64,000 nucleotides of DNA from Nocardia sp. SYP-A9097 (GTDB taxonomy: Bacteria > Actinomycetota > Actinomycetes > Mycobacteriales > Mycobacteriaceae), in contig NZ_WJIC01000030.1 in NCBI RefSeq assembly GCF_009649815.1, positions 1 to 64,000 of the forward strand, in the 5' to 3' direction. The notes beneath the pieces are model-generated. The model saw only the letters and a program-made list of their open reading frames with translations. It did not search any database and was not told where the DNA came from. Shown in pieces: positions 16,544 to 25,455 of the stretch (within the stretch, counting starts at the first letter, position 1; each line of letters begins with the position of its first letter). A program made the translations under genes and the position numbers.

Positions 16544-17965
16544 GTGACATCAGTGCCGAACGTCCTCGCCACCCGTTATGCCAGTCCCGAACTGGTTCGC
16601 CTGTGGTCGCCGGAGAACAAGATCGTTCTGGAGCGGCGGCTGTGGCTGGAGGTGCTGCGGGCGCAGGCCGAGCTAGGAATCGCGGTTCCCACAGGCGTGG
16701 TCGAGGATTACGAGCGCGTCATCGATCAGGTCGATCTGGGTTCGATCGCCGAGCGTGAGCGGGTTACCCGGCACGATGTGAAGGCGCGGATCGAGGAGTT
16801 CAACGCACTCGCCGGGCATGAGCATGTGCACAAGGGCATGACCTCGCGTGATCTCACCGAGAATGTCGAGCAGTTGCAGATCCGGCTCTCGCTGGAGCAT
16901 GTGTACGCGCACGGTGTGGCCGTCGCGGCCCGGCTGGCCGAGCGGGCCGCCGAGTACCAGTCGCTGGTGATGGCCGGTCGTTCGCACAATGTGGCGGCGC
17001 AGGCGACCACGCTGGGTAAGCGTTTCGCCTCGGCCGCGGACGAGTTGCTGATCGCGCTGACCCGTTTGCAGGAGCTCATCGACCGCTACCCGCTGCGGGG
17101 CATCAAGGGTCCGATGGGCACCGCGCAGGACATGCTGGATCTCCTCGACGGCGATGCGGCCAAGCTGGCGCAGCTGGAGCAGAAGGTCGCGCATCACCTC
17201 GGTTTCAAGAATGTCTTCACCAGTGTCGGCCAGGTGTACCCGCGCTCGCTGGATCATGATGTGCTCTCCACGCTGGTCCAAATCGGTGCCGGCCCTTCGT
17301 CTTTCGCGCACACCATTCGCCTGATGGCCGGGCATGAACTGGTCACCGAGGGCTTCCAGAAGGGGCAGGTCGGCTCGTCCGCCATGCCGCACAAGATGAA
17401 TACCCGCTCCGCCGAGCGGGTGAACGGCCTGCAGGTGATCCTGCGCGGCTACGGTTCCATGGCCGCCGAAATGGCGGGCGCGCAGTGGAACGAGGGTGAC
17501 GTCTTCTGCTCGGTGATCCGCCGGGTGGCTTTGCCGGACGCCTTCTTCGCCATCGACGGCATGATGGAGACCTTCCTGACCATTCTCGCGGAGTTCGGCG
17601 CGTACCCGGCCGTCATCGACCGCGAGCTGAACCGCTACCTGCCGTTCCTGGCCACCACCCGCCTGCTGATGGCCGCCGTGCGTGCCGGTGTGGGCCGTGA
17701 GACCGCGCACGAGGTCATCAAGGAGCACGCGGTCGCCGTGGCCCTGGCCATGCGTGAGCAGGGCCGTGAGCCCGATCTGCTGGACCGGCTGGCCGCCGAC
17801 GACCGGATGCCGCTGGATCGGGCCGGCCTGGAGGCCGCGCTCGAGGATCGTTCGGCCTTCATCGGTGCCGCGGAGGCGCAGACCGCCGAGGTCATCGCCC
17901 AGGTGCAGAAGCTGGTCTCGGCGAACCCGGAGGCGGCGCGCTACACCCCCGCGCCGATTCTGTAG
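16544..17965 (+). CDS. purB: Adenylosuccinate lyase
   Basis: A 473-residue fumarase/aspartase-superfamily lyase that acts twice in purine synthesis, splitting SAICAR to AICAR and adenylosuccinate to AMP. Visible landmarks are TRHDVKARIEEF, HVHKGMTSRDLTENVEQL, RSHNVAAQATTLGKRF and the family signature GSSAMPHKMNTRSAERVNG. The GTG at 16544 directly follows repeat copy 1, so the palindrome lies in the untranslated leader or promoter. In M. tuberculosis purC follows shortly after purB; here it does not. A hairpin terminates the unit at 17981. Confidence 0.97.
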   Translation: MTSVPNVLATRYASPELVRLWSPENKIVLERRLWLEVLRAQAELGIAVPTGVVEDYERVIDQVDLGSIAERERVTRHDVKARIEEFNALAGHEHVHKGMTSRDLTENVEQLQIRLSLEHVYAHGVAVAARLAERAAEYQSLVMAGRSHNVAAQATTLGKRFASAADELLIALTRLQELIDRYPLRGIKGPMGTAQDMLDLLDGDAAKLAQLEQKVAHHLGFKNVFTSVGQVYPRSLDHDVLSTLVQIGAGPSSFAHTIRLMAGHELVTEGFQKGQVGSSAMPHKMNTRSAERVNGLQVILRGYGSMAAEMAGAQWNEGDVFCSVIRRVALPDAFFAIDGMMETFLTILAEFGAYPAVIDRELNRYLPFLATTRLLMAAVRAGVGRETAHEVIKEHAVAVALAMREQGREPDLLDRLAADDRMPLDRAGLEAALEDRSAFIGAAEAQTAEVIAQVQKLVSANPEAARYTPAPIL

Positions 17966-17980
17966 TAGCACAACGACTCT

Positions 17981-18011
17981 CGACCCCGGCGCGGCACGAG
18001 CGCCGGGGTCG
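17981..18011. terminator. Terminator hairpin after purB
   Basis: A 12-bp perfect stem (CGACCCCGGCGC at 17981-17992 with 18000-18011) and 7-base loop, without a T-run. Confidence 0.7.
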
Positions 18012-18049
18012 AAACGTCTTCGGGTGGCGGCGCGTGGCAGGCTGCGGTC

Positions 18050-18487
18050 ATGAATCCGTACACCATTTTCTCCGAGATCATCGCCGGGCAGGCCGAGGCC
18101 AGCAAGGTGTACGAGGACGAGGATGTGCTGGCGTTCATGGACATTCGGCCCGTGACGCCCGGACATCTGCTGGTGATTCCCAAGGTTCCGGCGCGCAGTC
18201 TGGCGGAGTTGGATCCGGCCCTGGGCGGCAAGCTTTTTCAGGTCGGACAGCGGTTGGCCGCGGCATTGCGTGAGTCCGAGGTGAATTGTGACGGCGTGAA
18301 TTTCTTTCTGGCGGACGGGGTGACCGCGGGCCAGGAGGTGTTCCATGTGCATCTGCACGTGATTCCGCGGACCCCGGGCGATGGTTTCGGTTTGCGGGCG
18401 CGGCCGACCTCCCCGCGGCGCGCGGATCTGGATTATCTGGCCGGGTCTATTCGGGGCGTGCTGCGGCAGGAAACCGATAACTCATAG
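18050..18487 (+). CDS. HIT-family hydrolase (second copy)
   Basis: A 145-residue histidine-triad protein with NPYTIFSEIIAGQ at the start, DVLAFMDIRPVTPGHLLVIPK in the middle and the triad HVHLHVIPR near residue 103, followed by a short variable C-terminus. It is a closer match to the general Fhit/Hint-like hydrolase group than the HIT gene at 11148. It occupies the space between purB and ptrB where purC would be expected by comparison with M. tuberculosis. Physiological substrate is unknown. Confidence 0.92.
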   Translation: MNPYTIFSEIIAGQAEASKVYEDEDVLAFMDIRPVTPGHLLVIPKVPARSLAELDPALGGKLFQVGQRLAAALRESEVNCDGVNFFLADGVTAGQEVFHVHLHVIPRTPGDGFGLRARPTSPRRADLDYLAGSIRGVLRQETDNS

Positions 18488-18615
18488 CCGATCGGCATTA
18501 CCATATGCGGACCGATTGGTTGCCGAAGACACGCCCTGGATCGAATATTCCTCGCTGCTACCACCACTCGAGTTACGTTGGAATGTGATTGTGGTGGGCT
18601 GATGAAGGTGGGGCC

Positions 18616-19575
18616 ATGCGTACAAGAGTCGTCGCCGCAGCGGTTTTCGCATTCGCCGCAGGTCTGCTCGGTCCGGCCGTGACGCCGCCGGTCACCGCTC
18701 ATGCGGCACAGGTGGTCCGGGTCGACGAATTGAACGCCACCCGCTCCGCGATCTTCATCGATTCCCCCGCGATGGGCCGCACGGTCCAGGTGCAGGTGCT
18801 ACATCCAGCGGGCGGCGGTGAACGCTCCAGCTACTACCTGCTGGACGGTCTGGACCCGGGCGCGACCCAGAGCACCTGGACAAATGCCACCGACGCCGAA
18901 CCCTTCTTCCGCGATAAGAACGTGAATGTGGTGCTGCCCATCGGCGGCCAGGCCAGCTACTACACCGACTGGGCCGCCGACGATCCGCGGTTCGGCCGCT
19001 ACCGGTGGGAAACCTTTCTGACAGCGGAACTTCCGCCGATCATCGACGACTATTTCGCCGGTAACGGCGTGAACGCCATCGGCGGGCTGTCCATGGGCGG
19101 CGTGGCGGCTTTCACGCTGGCCGTACGGCATCCGGAGCTGTACCGCGCGGTCGCCGGCTACAGCACCTGCCCGGACCTGAATATCGCGCAGGGCGCGATC
19201 CTGTTCTCCATCGCCAATCGCGGTGGCAATCCGTTCAATATGTGGGGTGGTCCGGCGGATCCGGCGTGGGCGGCACACAATCCGGCGCTCATGGCGGACC
19301 GGCTGCGCGGCAAGACCATCTACCTGTCCACCGGTACCGGGCTGCCCGGCCCGCATGAGCTGGAGATCAAACCGCAGCTGCCGGAGAACATCTTCTTCGG
19401 CGGGCCGATCGAATTGGGTGCGAACGCCTGCGTCAACTCGTTCGCCGGGCATCTGAAGGATCTGAATATCCCGGCCCACGTGGATTACAGCCCGGTGGGC
19501 ACGCATTCGTGGTCGTACTGGCAGGACACGCTGCACGAATCGTGGCCCACCGTCGGCGGGGCGATCGGCGCCTGA
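18616..19575 (+). CDS. Secreted antigen-85-type esterase/mycolyltransferase
   Basis: A 319-residue exported alpha/beta hydrolase of the antigen 85 family. A signal peptide (MRTRVVAAAVFAFAAGLLGP...AHA) is followed by the catalytic domain: YYLLDGLDP, TDWAADDP, nucleophile Ser159 in GGLSMGG and catalytic His297 in GTHSWSYW. Family members transfer mycolic acids to trehalose or arabinogalactan in the cell envelope; the shorter Rv0774c-type members are described as esterases, and this gene is in the same neighbourhood. The ATG at 18616 is chosen over an upstream in-frame start because it begins the signal peptide. Confidence 0.9.
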   Translation: MRTRVVAAAVFAFAAGLLGPAVTPPVTAHAAQVVRVDELNATRSAIFIDSPAMGRTVQVQVLHPAGGGERSSYYLLDGLDPGATQSTWTNATDAEPFFRDKNVNVVLPIGGQASYYTDWAADDPRFGRYRWETFLTAELPPIIDDYFAGNGVNAIGGLSMGGVAAFTLAVRHPELYRAVAGYSTCPDLNIAQGAILFSIANRGGNPFNMWGGPADPAWAAHNPALMADRLRGKTIYLSTGTGLPGPHELEIKPQLPENIFFGGPIELGANACVNSFAGHLKDLNIPAHVDYSPVGTHSWSYWQDTLHESWPTVGGAIGA

Positions 19576-19576
19576 A

Positions 19577-19870
19577 TCACCTTCCGGGACGGTTGAATTC
19601 GCCGTCCTTGGCCCCGGCGACGAAGGCACGCCACTCGCCGGGGGTGAACACCAGCACGGGCCCGTCCGGATTGCGGGAGTCCCGCAGGCCGATATTTCCG
19701 CTGGCCAGGAAGGCGATTTCGACGCCGTCGGTACTGTCGTCGCCGCGCCGCCAGACGGCATCGGACTCGATTTCGCGGTTCTTCGCCGTGGCGGGCGAAG
19801 AGACGGACTCGGCTTCCACTTCGGACTCCCTAGGTGCCAGGTACTGGTCGGTGATGTAGATCGCACTCAT
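19577..19870 (-). CDS. DUF397 domain protein
   Basis: A 97-residue protein whose C-terminal half, with VEIAFLASGNIGLRDSRNP, DGPVLVFTPGEWRAFV and KDGEFN, is the DUF397 signature. DUF397 genes in actinobacteria usually sit beside an XRE-type regulator (often with DUF5753) and are involved in developmental or secondary-metabolite control; no such regulator is adjacent here. The stop lies one base after the mycolyltransferase stop, so the two converge. The N-terminal ~35 residues are polar and variable. Confidence 0.9.
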   Translation of the reverse strand: MSAIYITDQYLAPRESEVEAESVSSPATAKNREIESDAVWRRGDDSTDGVEIAFLASGNIGLRDSRNPDGPVLVFTPGEWRAFVAGAKDGEFNRPGR

Positions 19871-19936
19871 AATGCCAGGGTTTGCGGAGCCATCGGATCG
19901 GATATTCCATTCTGTGTCTGCGGAAGGAGGTATGTG

Positions 19937-20146
19937 GTGCGCACGCCATGGTCAGAACAGCGAGCGGCTCCCATCTCCGACAGCTGTGATGTGGTGCCGG
20001 AGCGGTTCAATGCCGAACTGGCGCAAAGCATTCTGAGTGTGCATAGAAGCTGTCCGACCGATCAGTGCGCCCGGCGCAAGGCGGCGGTGTTCTACCTGTA
20101 CGACCAGGCCCGGCATCGGGCCCCGTCGCGGACGCGGCGACGGTAG
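19937..20146 (+). CDS. Small basic actinobacterial protein of unknown function
   Basis: A 69-residue protein, divergent from the DUF397 gene. A perfect AAGGAGG ribosome site at 19924-19930 supports GTG at 19937. The centre, PERFNAELAQSILSVHRSCP then TDQCARRKAAVFYL, resembles small uncharacterised actinobacterial proteins with two spaced Cys residues and a basic tail (RTRRR). No enzymatic motif is present. I do not recognise a named family. Confidence 0.65.
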   Translation: MRTPWSEQRAAPISDSCDVVPERFNAELAQSILSVHRSCPTDQCARRKAAVFYLYDQARHRAPSRTRRR

Positions 20147-20234
20147 CTCAGCGACGCAGCGGGCGTCGGAGTAAATATTCGGGTCACGAGCAGGTCGGCG
20201 GTCCTGCTCGTACCCGCACCATTAACGTGTACCC

Positions 20235-22397
20235 ATGGCTCTGGACAGCAGTGGTAGCGCGATATCGAATTCCGGCCCGGTCGTGACGGCGCCGATTGCC
20301 AAGCGGGTGCCGAGCGAGCGCGTGCACCACGGGGATGTCTTCGTCGACGAGTACGAGTGGCTGCGCGAGAAGAAGGATCCCGAGGTCATCGCGTATCTGG
20401 AGGCGGAGAACGCCTATACCGAGGCGCAGACCGAGAAGTTGCGGCCGCTGCGGGAGAAGATCTACGACGAGATCAAGGGCCGCACCCAGGAGACCGATCT
20501 GTCGCTGCCCACCCGGATGGGCGAATACTGGTACTACTCACGCACCTTCGAGGGTAAGCAGCACGGTGTGTCCTGCCGCTGCCCGCTCGCCGGTCCGGAC
20601 GACTGGACGCCGCCGAAGTTGGAGGCCGGAGTCGAGATTCCAGGCGAGGAGGTGCTGCTGGATGCGAACGAGCTCGCCGAGGGGCATGACTTCTTCGCGC
20701 TGGGCGCGTATTCGCTGAGCCATGCCGGTGACATGCTCGCCTACTCGGTGGATACCGAGGGCAATGAGCGGTATGCGCTGCGGATCAAGAATCTGCGCAC
20801 CGGGGAGATGCTGCCCGAGGAGATCGCCGATATCGCGGGCGGCGCGACCTGGTCCCTCGATGGCACGCACGTGTTCTATCAGACCCTGGACGAGTCCTGG
20901 CGGCCCGACAGCGTGTGGCGGCATCGGCTCGGTACCGAGCGCTCCGCCGATGTGCGCGTCTTCCATGAGGCCGATGAGAGCTTCTGGGTCGGTATCGACG
21001 CGACCCGTTCGGAGCGATTCCTGGTCATCCGCACCGGTTCCAAGGTGACCAGCGAGGAGTGGATTCTGGAGGCGGACAACCCCGAAGGGGAGTTCCGTGT
21101 CCTGCTGCCGCGTCGCGAGGGTGTCGAATACGGCACCGAGCATGCCGTCATCGGGGGTGAGGACAAGCTGCTCATCCTGCACAACGATGTGGTGGACGGG
21201 GTGAAGGCGGTGAACTCCGTGCTGGCCGTCGCGCCGCTCGCCGATCCGGCGAATATGACCCTGCTCATCCCGCATCGCGATGATGTGCGGCTGGAGGGTA
21301 TCGATGCCTTCTCCGACAAGCTGGTGCTGAGTTACCGCCGGGAGGCGCTGCCGCGAGTCGCGGTGTGGCCGTTGACCTCAGACGGTTTCGGCGAGCTGAG
21401 CGATATCGACTTCGATCTGGCGCTGTTCTCCGCCGGGCTGGGCGGCAATCCCGAATGGGAGCAGCCCATGCTGCGTATCGGGGTGACCTCGTTCATCACG
21501 CCCACCCAGATCTTCGATTACGTGCCCGGGACCGGTGAGATGATCCTGCGCAAGGAGCAGGTCGTACTCGGCGGGTACAACGCGGACGAGTATGTGCAGC
21601 AGCGGGATTGGGCGATCGCGGCGGACGGCACCCGGGTGCCGGTCTCGCTGGTGCAGCGCAAGGACGCTCCAGCGGGCCCGAAACCGTTGATGCTCTACGG
21701 ATATGGCTCCTATGAGGCGGCCATCGACCCGTACTTCTCGGTGGCGCGGCTGTCGCTGCTGGATCGCGGCATGGTGTTCGCGGTGGCGCATGTGCGCGGC
21801 GGCGGTGAGATGGGCCGGCTCTGGTACGAGGACGGCAAGACGCTCACCAAGAAGAACACCTTCACCGATTTCGTCTCCGTCGCACAGCATTTGGTGGATA
21901 CCGAGGTGACCGCGCCGGATCGGATGGTCGCCGATGGCGGCAGTGCGGGCGGGCTGCTCATGGGCGCGGTGGCGAATATGGCGCCGGAGCTGTTCAGCGG
22001 CATTCTCACCAGTGTGCCGTTCGTGGATCCGCTGACCTCGATCCTGGATCCGTCGCTGCCGCTCACCGTCACCGAATGGGACGAGTGGGGTAATCCCTTG
22101 GCGGACAAGCAGATCTACGACTACATGAAGACCTACACACCGTACGAGAATGTCCAGGCGCAGGACTATCCGGCGATTCTGGCCATCACCGGGCTCAATG
22201 ACACCCGGGTGCTGTACGTGGAACCGGCCAAGTGGGTCGCGAAACTGCGTGCCACCAAGACCGGTCACTCGCAGCTGCTGCTCAAGACGGAGATGACCGC
22301 GGGCCACGGCGGTGTCAGCGGGCGCTATGAGAAGTGGAAGGAAATCGCCTTCGAATTCGCCTGGCTGCTGGACACCGTCGGGCTCGCGGACGCCTAG
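20235..22397 (+). CDS. ptrB: Prolyl oligopeptidase-family serine peptidase (oligopeptidase B)
   Basis: A 720-residue cytoplasmic S9A peptidase cutting short peptides after basic residues. The N-terminal region (DEYEWLREKKDPEVIAYLEA) and a seven-bladed propeller precede the catalytic domain: LMLYGYGSYE, Ser570 in DGGSAGGLLMG, Asp656 in LNDTRV and His691 in TAGHGGVSGRY. In M. tuberculosis the equivalent gene is split in two (ptrBa, ptrBb); here it is a single intact frame. Its TAG stop shares CTAG with the convergent gadB. Confidence 0.95.
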   Translation: MALDSSGSAISNSGPVVTAPIAKRVPSERVHHGDVFVDEYEWLREKKDPEVIAYLEAENAYTEAQTEKLRPLREKIYDEIKGRTQETDLSLPTRMGEYWYYSRTFEGKQHGVSCRCPLAGPDDWTPPKLEAGVEIPGEEVLLDANELAEGHDFFALGAYSLSHAGDMLAYSVDTEGNERYALRIKNLRTGEMLPEEIADIAGGATWSLDGTHVFYQTLDESWRPDSVWRHRLGTERSADVRVFHEADESFWVGIDATRSERFLVIRTGSKVTSEEWILEADNPEGEFRVLLPRREGVEYGTEHAVIGGEDKLLILHNDVVDGVKAVNSVLAVAPLADPANMTLLIPHRDDVRLEGIDAFSDKLVLSYRREALPRVAVWPLTSDGFGELSDIDFDLALFSAGLGGNPEWEQPMLRIGVTSFITPTQIFDYVPGTGEMILRKEQVVLGGYNADEYVQQRDWAIAADGTRVPVSLVQRKDAPAGPKPLMLYGYGSYEAAIDPYFSVARLSLLDRGMVFAVAHVRGGGEMGRLWYEDGKTLTKKNTFTDFVSVAQHLVDTEVTAPDRMVADGGSAGGLLMGAVANMAPELFSGILTSVPFVDPLTSILDPSLPLTVTEWDEWGNPLADKQIYDYMKTYTPYENVQAQDYPAILAITGLNDTRVLYVEPAKWVAKLRATKTGHSQLLLKTEMTAGHGGVSGRYEKWKEIAFEFAWLLDTVGLADA

Positions 22398-23833
22398 ACG
22401 GATTTCGGCTGGCCCGACTGCGCCGCTGCCGCGACGGGATGCGTCTGGGCATCCTTGGAAGACACTGCGGCGGTGGCGTTGTGGGTGAACCCGCCTGCCT
22501 CTTCGCGGGTGAGCGAGGTGGTCAGGGGGTGCGCGTTCAACTGCTCGAGGCAGCGCGTGAAGTCGGCGAGCAGCAGATCCGCCATATCGAGGGTGAAGCC
22601 GTGCCGCAGCACCGTGCGCATGATGGTCTCGTCATCGCGGTCGGCGGGTAGCGGGTAGGCGGCGATCAGCCAGCCGCGGGTGCGTAGCCGGTCCGACAGG
22701 TCGTAGAGGTTGAAGGTGCGCTCGCCCTTCAGTTTCCAGGAGACGGCGGTGATACCGCGTTGCGGGTCGCCGTCGTGGATCATTTCGAAGAGTCCGGTAT
22801 CGGTAAGTCCGGCCGCGAGATGCTGTGCGGCCCGGTAGATCTCGTATTGCACCTTGGTGTAACCGGTGCGGCCGAGCCGGATGAAGTCGTAGTACTGGGT
22901 GATGACCTGCCCGCCCGGCCGGGAGAAATTGAGATTGAAGGTGGGCATATTGCCGCCGAGGTAGTCGACATTGAAGATGAGTTCCTTGGGCAGGTCGGCG
23001 GCGGTGCGCCAGATGGCCCAGCCCGCACCGAGCGGGGCGAGTCCGGTCTTGTGGCCGGAGGCATTGATGGATTTCACCCGCGGCAGCCGGAAGTCCCACA
23101 GCACCTCGGGCGCGCAGAACGGGGCCAGGAAGCCGCCGCTGGCCGCATCGACGTGAACGGGGATGTTCAGGCCCGTCCGCTCTTCCAAATCGTCCAGGGC
23201 CCGGCAGATTCCGGCCACATCCTCGAACAGCCCGGTGAAGGTCTGCCCGAAGGTGGGCACCACCATCATGGTGTTCGCATCGCAGTACGCGGCCACATCG
23301 TCCGGATGCATGGTGAGCCGGTCGCCGCGCAGCGGGATCTGCCGGATCTCGACATCGAAGTAGCGGGCGAACTTCTCCCAGCACACCTGCACCGGACCGC
23401 AGACGAAATTGGGGATGCCGGTGCCACCGCGCTTGCGCCAGCGGAACTTCGCGGCCAGGCCGCCGAGCATGGCGGCCTCGCTGGATCCGGTGGTGGAGGT
23501 GCCGAGGGTTCTCGTGGCGTCGGGGGAGTGCCAGAGGTCGGCGAGCATGCGCACACAGCGCTTTTCGAGCTCCGCGGTCTGCGGATATTCGTCCTTGTCG
23601 ACAATGTTCTTGTCGAGGCAATTGTTCATGAGCCGGCGGGCCTGATCGTCGATCCAGGTGGTGCAGAAGGTCGCCAGGTTCATCCGGGAGACGCCGTCGA
23701 GCATGAGTTCGTCATGCACGAGCTGGTATGCCACCTCGGGGAGCATTTCGGTAACCGGGAAGCCGGCCTTCGGGGCGCCGCGGCGTAAACCGGGCATCGC
23801 GAAGAGATCGTCGGATTCCGGATTGCTGCTCAT
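22394..23833 (-). CDS. gadB: Glutamate decarboxylase
   Basis: A 479-residue PLP enzyme converting glutamate to GABA and CO2 with consumption of a proton. The cofactor lysine is Lys262 in INASGHKTG; GTSTTGSSEAAML, HVDAASGGF and NFSRPGGQVITQYY are further family motifs. GadB supports acid resistance when paired with a glutamate/GABA antiporter. On the other side of its promoter region lie only remnants of a glutaminase and an antiporter (24037-24369), so an acid-resistance system may have been lost, leaving GadB for GABA metabolism. Confidence 0.95.
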   Translation of the reverse strand: MSSNPESDDLFAMPGLRRGAPKAGFPVTEMLPEVAYQLVHDELMLDGVSRMNLATFCTTWIDDQARRLMNNCLDKNIVDKDEYPQTAELEKRCVRMLADLWHSPDATRTLGTSTTGSSEAAMLGGLAAKFRWRKRGGTGIPNFVCGPVQVCWEKFARYFDVEIRQIPLRGDRLTMHPDDVAAYCDANTMMVVPTFGQTFTGLFEDVAGICRALDDLEERTGLNIPVHVDAASGGFLAPFCAPEVLWDFRLPRVKSINASGHKTGLAPLGAGWAIWRTAADLPKELIFNVDYLGGNMPTFNLNFSRPGGQVITQYYDFIRLGRTGYTKVQYEIYRAAQHLAAGLTDTGLFEMIHDGDPQRGITAVSWKLKGERTFNLYDLSDRLRTRGWLIAAYPLPADRDDETIMRTVLRHGFTLDMADLLLADFTRCLEQLNAHPLTTSLTREEAGGFTHNATAAVSSKDAQTHPVAAAAQSGQPKSV

Positions 23834-24036
23834 TTAGCCTCCCAGAGATGGTTGCTGAACGATTACCATCCAGCTCCATGGGCTCTCAGAATGTCATATG
23901 GCGAGTGCTCTCCGCGGTAGCGCCACGCATGGGATAAGGCATGTTAGGGGATTGTATTCCGGGTCGTGCTACCGCCGAACAACTCGGCGCCATTTGGATA
24001 GCTGATAAATTGCTATATGACTAACTGTATGGGGCC

Positions 24037-24120
24037 GGCCTCGATCCGAAGGGTAATTCGGTAGTCGGTGGCATCGCGCTGGAAGCATTGGCGCGCGCCA
24101 CCGGCTTCTCGCTGTTCTGA
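24037..24120 (+). pseudogene. Remnant of glutaminase C-terminus
   Basis: The last 27 codons before a TGA read LDPKGNSVVGGIALEALA followed by RATGFSLF, which resembles the C-terminal end of class A glutaminases (GNSxxG...LE.L....G.S.F). A stop codon lies a few codons upstream in frame and no glutaminase body is present, so this is the tail of a deleted gene. It ends 23 bases before the antiporter remnant, the spacing expected of an operon. Confidence 0.5.
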
Positions 24121-24143
24121 CAAACCGACGGGAAGGCGAGGTT

Positions 24144-24369
24144 ATGACCGGGACGACCACCACGGTCGCGAAAAGCACTGCCATCAAATACCTCTCATGG
24201 GTGACGCTGGCGCTCATGACCACCAGTTCGGTGGCCAGCCTGCGCTCGGCACGGGCTGGCATGCGTATTCCTGTATCTGCTGCCCGCCTGGACCGGGCTG
24301 GCCGGCCTGGTCTTCCGGTTCCGCAAACCCGCCTGGAAGATCGCGGTCCCCGAGGAGGCGCTCTCCTGA
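24144..24369 (+). pseudogene. Remnant of amino acid permease (GadC-like antiporter)
   Basis: An ATG with a GGAAGGCGAGG ribosome site opens MTGTTTTVAKSTAIKYLS followed by WVTLALMTTSSVASLRSA, an APC-superfamily first transmembrane segment. At about 24250-24256 the frame shifts by one, continuing as ACVFLYLLPA and then directly as WTGLAGLVFRFRKPAWKI...EEALS with a stop at 24367. The first part is the N-terminus and the last the C-terminus of an antiporter of ~480 residues, so most of the gene has been deleted. A further open stretch to 24620 (RRLVYWSVAVVPVAIAIAGV) may be more of its C-terminal region after another frameshift. Confidence 0.65.
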
Positions 24370-24622
24370 GTGAAGTCGAATTACCGCAATTGGAAGGGGC
24401 TTCCGAGCGTTCGCGGCGGCTCGTCTACTGGTCGGTGGCGGTGGTGCCGGTGGCCATCGCGATCGCCGGGGTGCTCATCTTCCGGGAGGACCGGGACAGC
24501 GATGTATCGCTGCGCAAGGCCGAGGTACTCCAATCCCGTTTACTGGCAGCGGGATTGGCCGCACCGACCCCCAGCGCACCGCCGTGCGAGAATTCATGCC
24601 GCGCGCGAAAACCGATCTGACC

Positions 24623-25358
24623 GAACCGGTTTCGAGACCCTCGACGGGCCAATGCATTCCGGCATGTTCGGTGGTCCCGCACCCGATGCTCTCGCCGCGC
24701 TCATCCACGTGCTCGCCAGTCTGCGCGACGCCGACGGCAACACCACCGTCGACGGTCTGCCCAGTGATCAGAAGTGGGACGGCGTCCAGTACCCCGAGGA
24801 CCAGTTCCGCGCCGACGCCAATATTCTCGACGGTGTCGATATCGTCGGCAGCGGCACCGTCTCCGATATGGTCTGGGCGCGACCGGCTCTCACCGTCCTC
24901 GGCATGGATGTGCCCCGGTGGTCGGCTCCTCGGCGGCCATTCAGCCCAAGGCCCGCGCCCGCCTCAACCTGCGCATCCCGCCGGGCGTGGAACCGCAGGA
25001 CGCGCTGAAAGCCCTTACCGCGCATCTGGAATCGCATACCCCGTGGCATGCCAAGGTCACCATCGAGACCGAGGCGACCGGTTCACCCTTCCGCGCCGCG
25101 ACCGGCGGACCCGCACGCACGGCGATGGAGGCCGCCTTCGCCGCGTCCTACGGCCGCGCGGCCACCACCGAAGGCCAGGGTGGCTCCATCCCGCTCTGCA
25201 ATGTCTTCGCCGACACCTACCCGAACGCGGAGATCATGCTCATGGGCGTCGAGGAGCCCAAATGCCTGATCCACGCGCCCAATGAGAGCGTCGATCCCTC
25301 GGAGATCGAGCACATGGCATTTGCGGAGGCGTTGTTCCTCGCCTCATACGCGAAGTAG
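24623..25358 (+). pseudogene. M20-family dipeptidase, 5'-truncated and frameshifted
   Basis: Two frames together give the C-terminal ~245 residues of an M20 dipeptidase. The first contains MHSGMFGGPAPDALAALI, DGNTTVDGLP and LDGVDIVGSGTVSDMVWARP and runs to LTVLGMDVP at about 24915. The second continues as PVVGSSAAIQPKARARLNLR and includes GQGGSIPLCNVFADTYP and HAPNESVDPSEIEHMA. One missing C near 24913-24920 explains the break. The N-terminal zinc-binding half is absent, so the product cannot be an active peptidase. Confidence 0.85.
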
Positions 25359-25455
25359 CTCCCTGTGACCCCGGTCCCGATTACACATTGACAATCGACG
25401 TCGATTTGTAACATGCTTACCCGGATTTTGCGGTCATAGGGAGAGAGGTGCGCCG

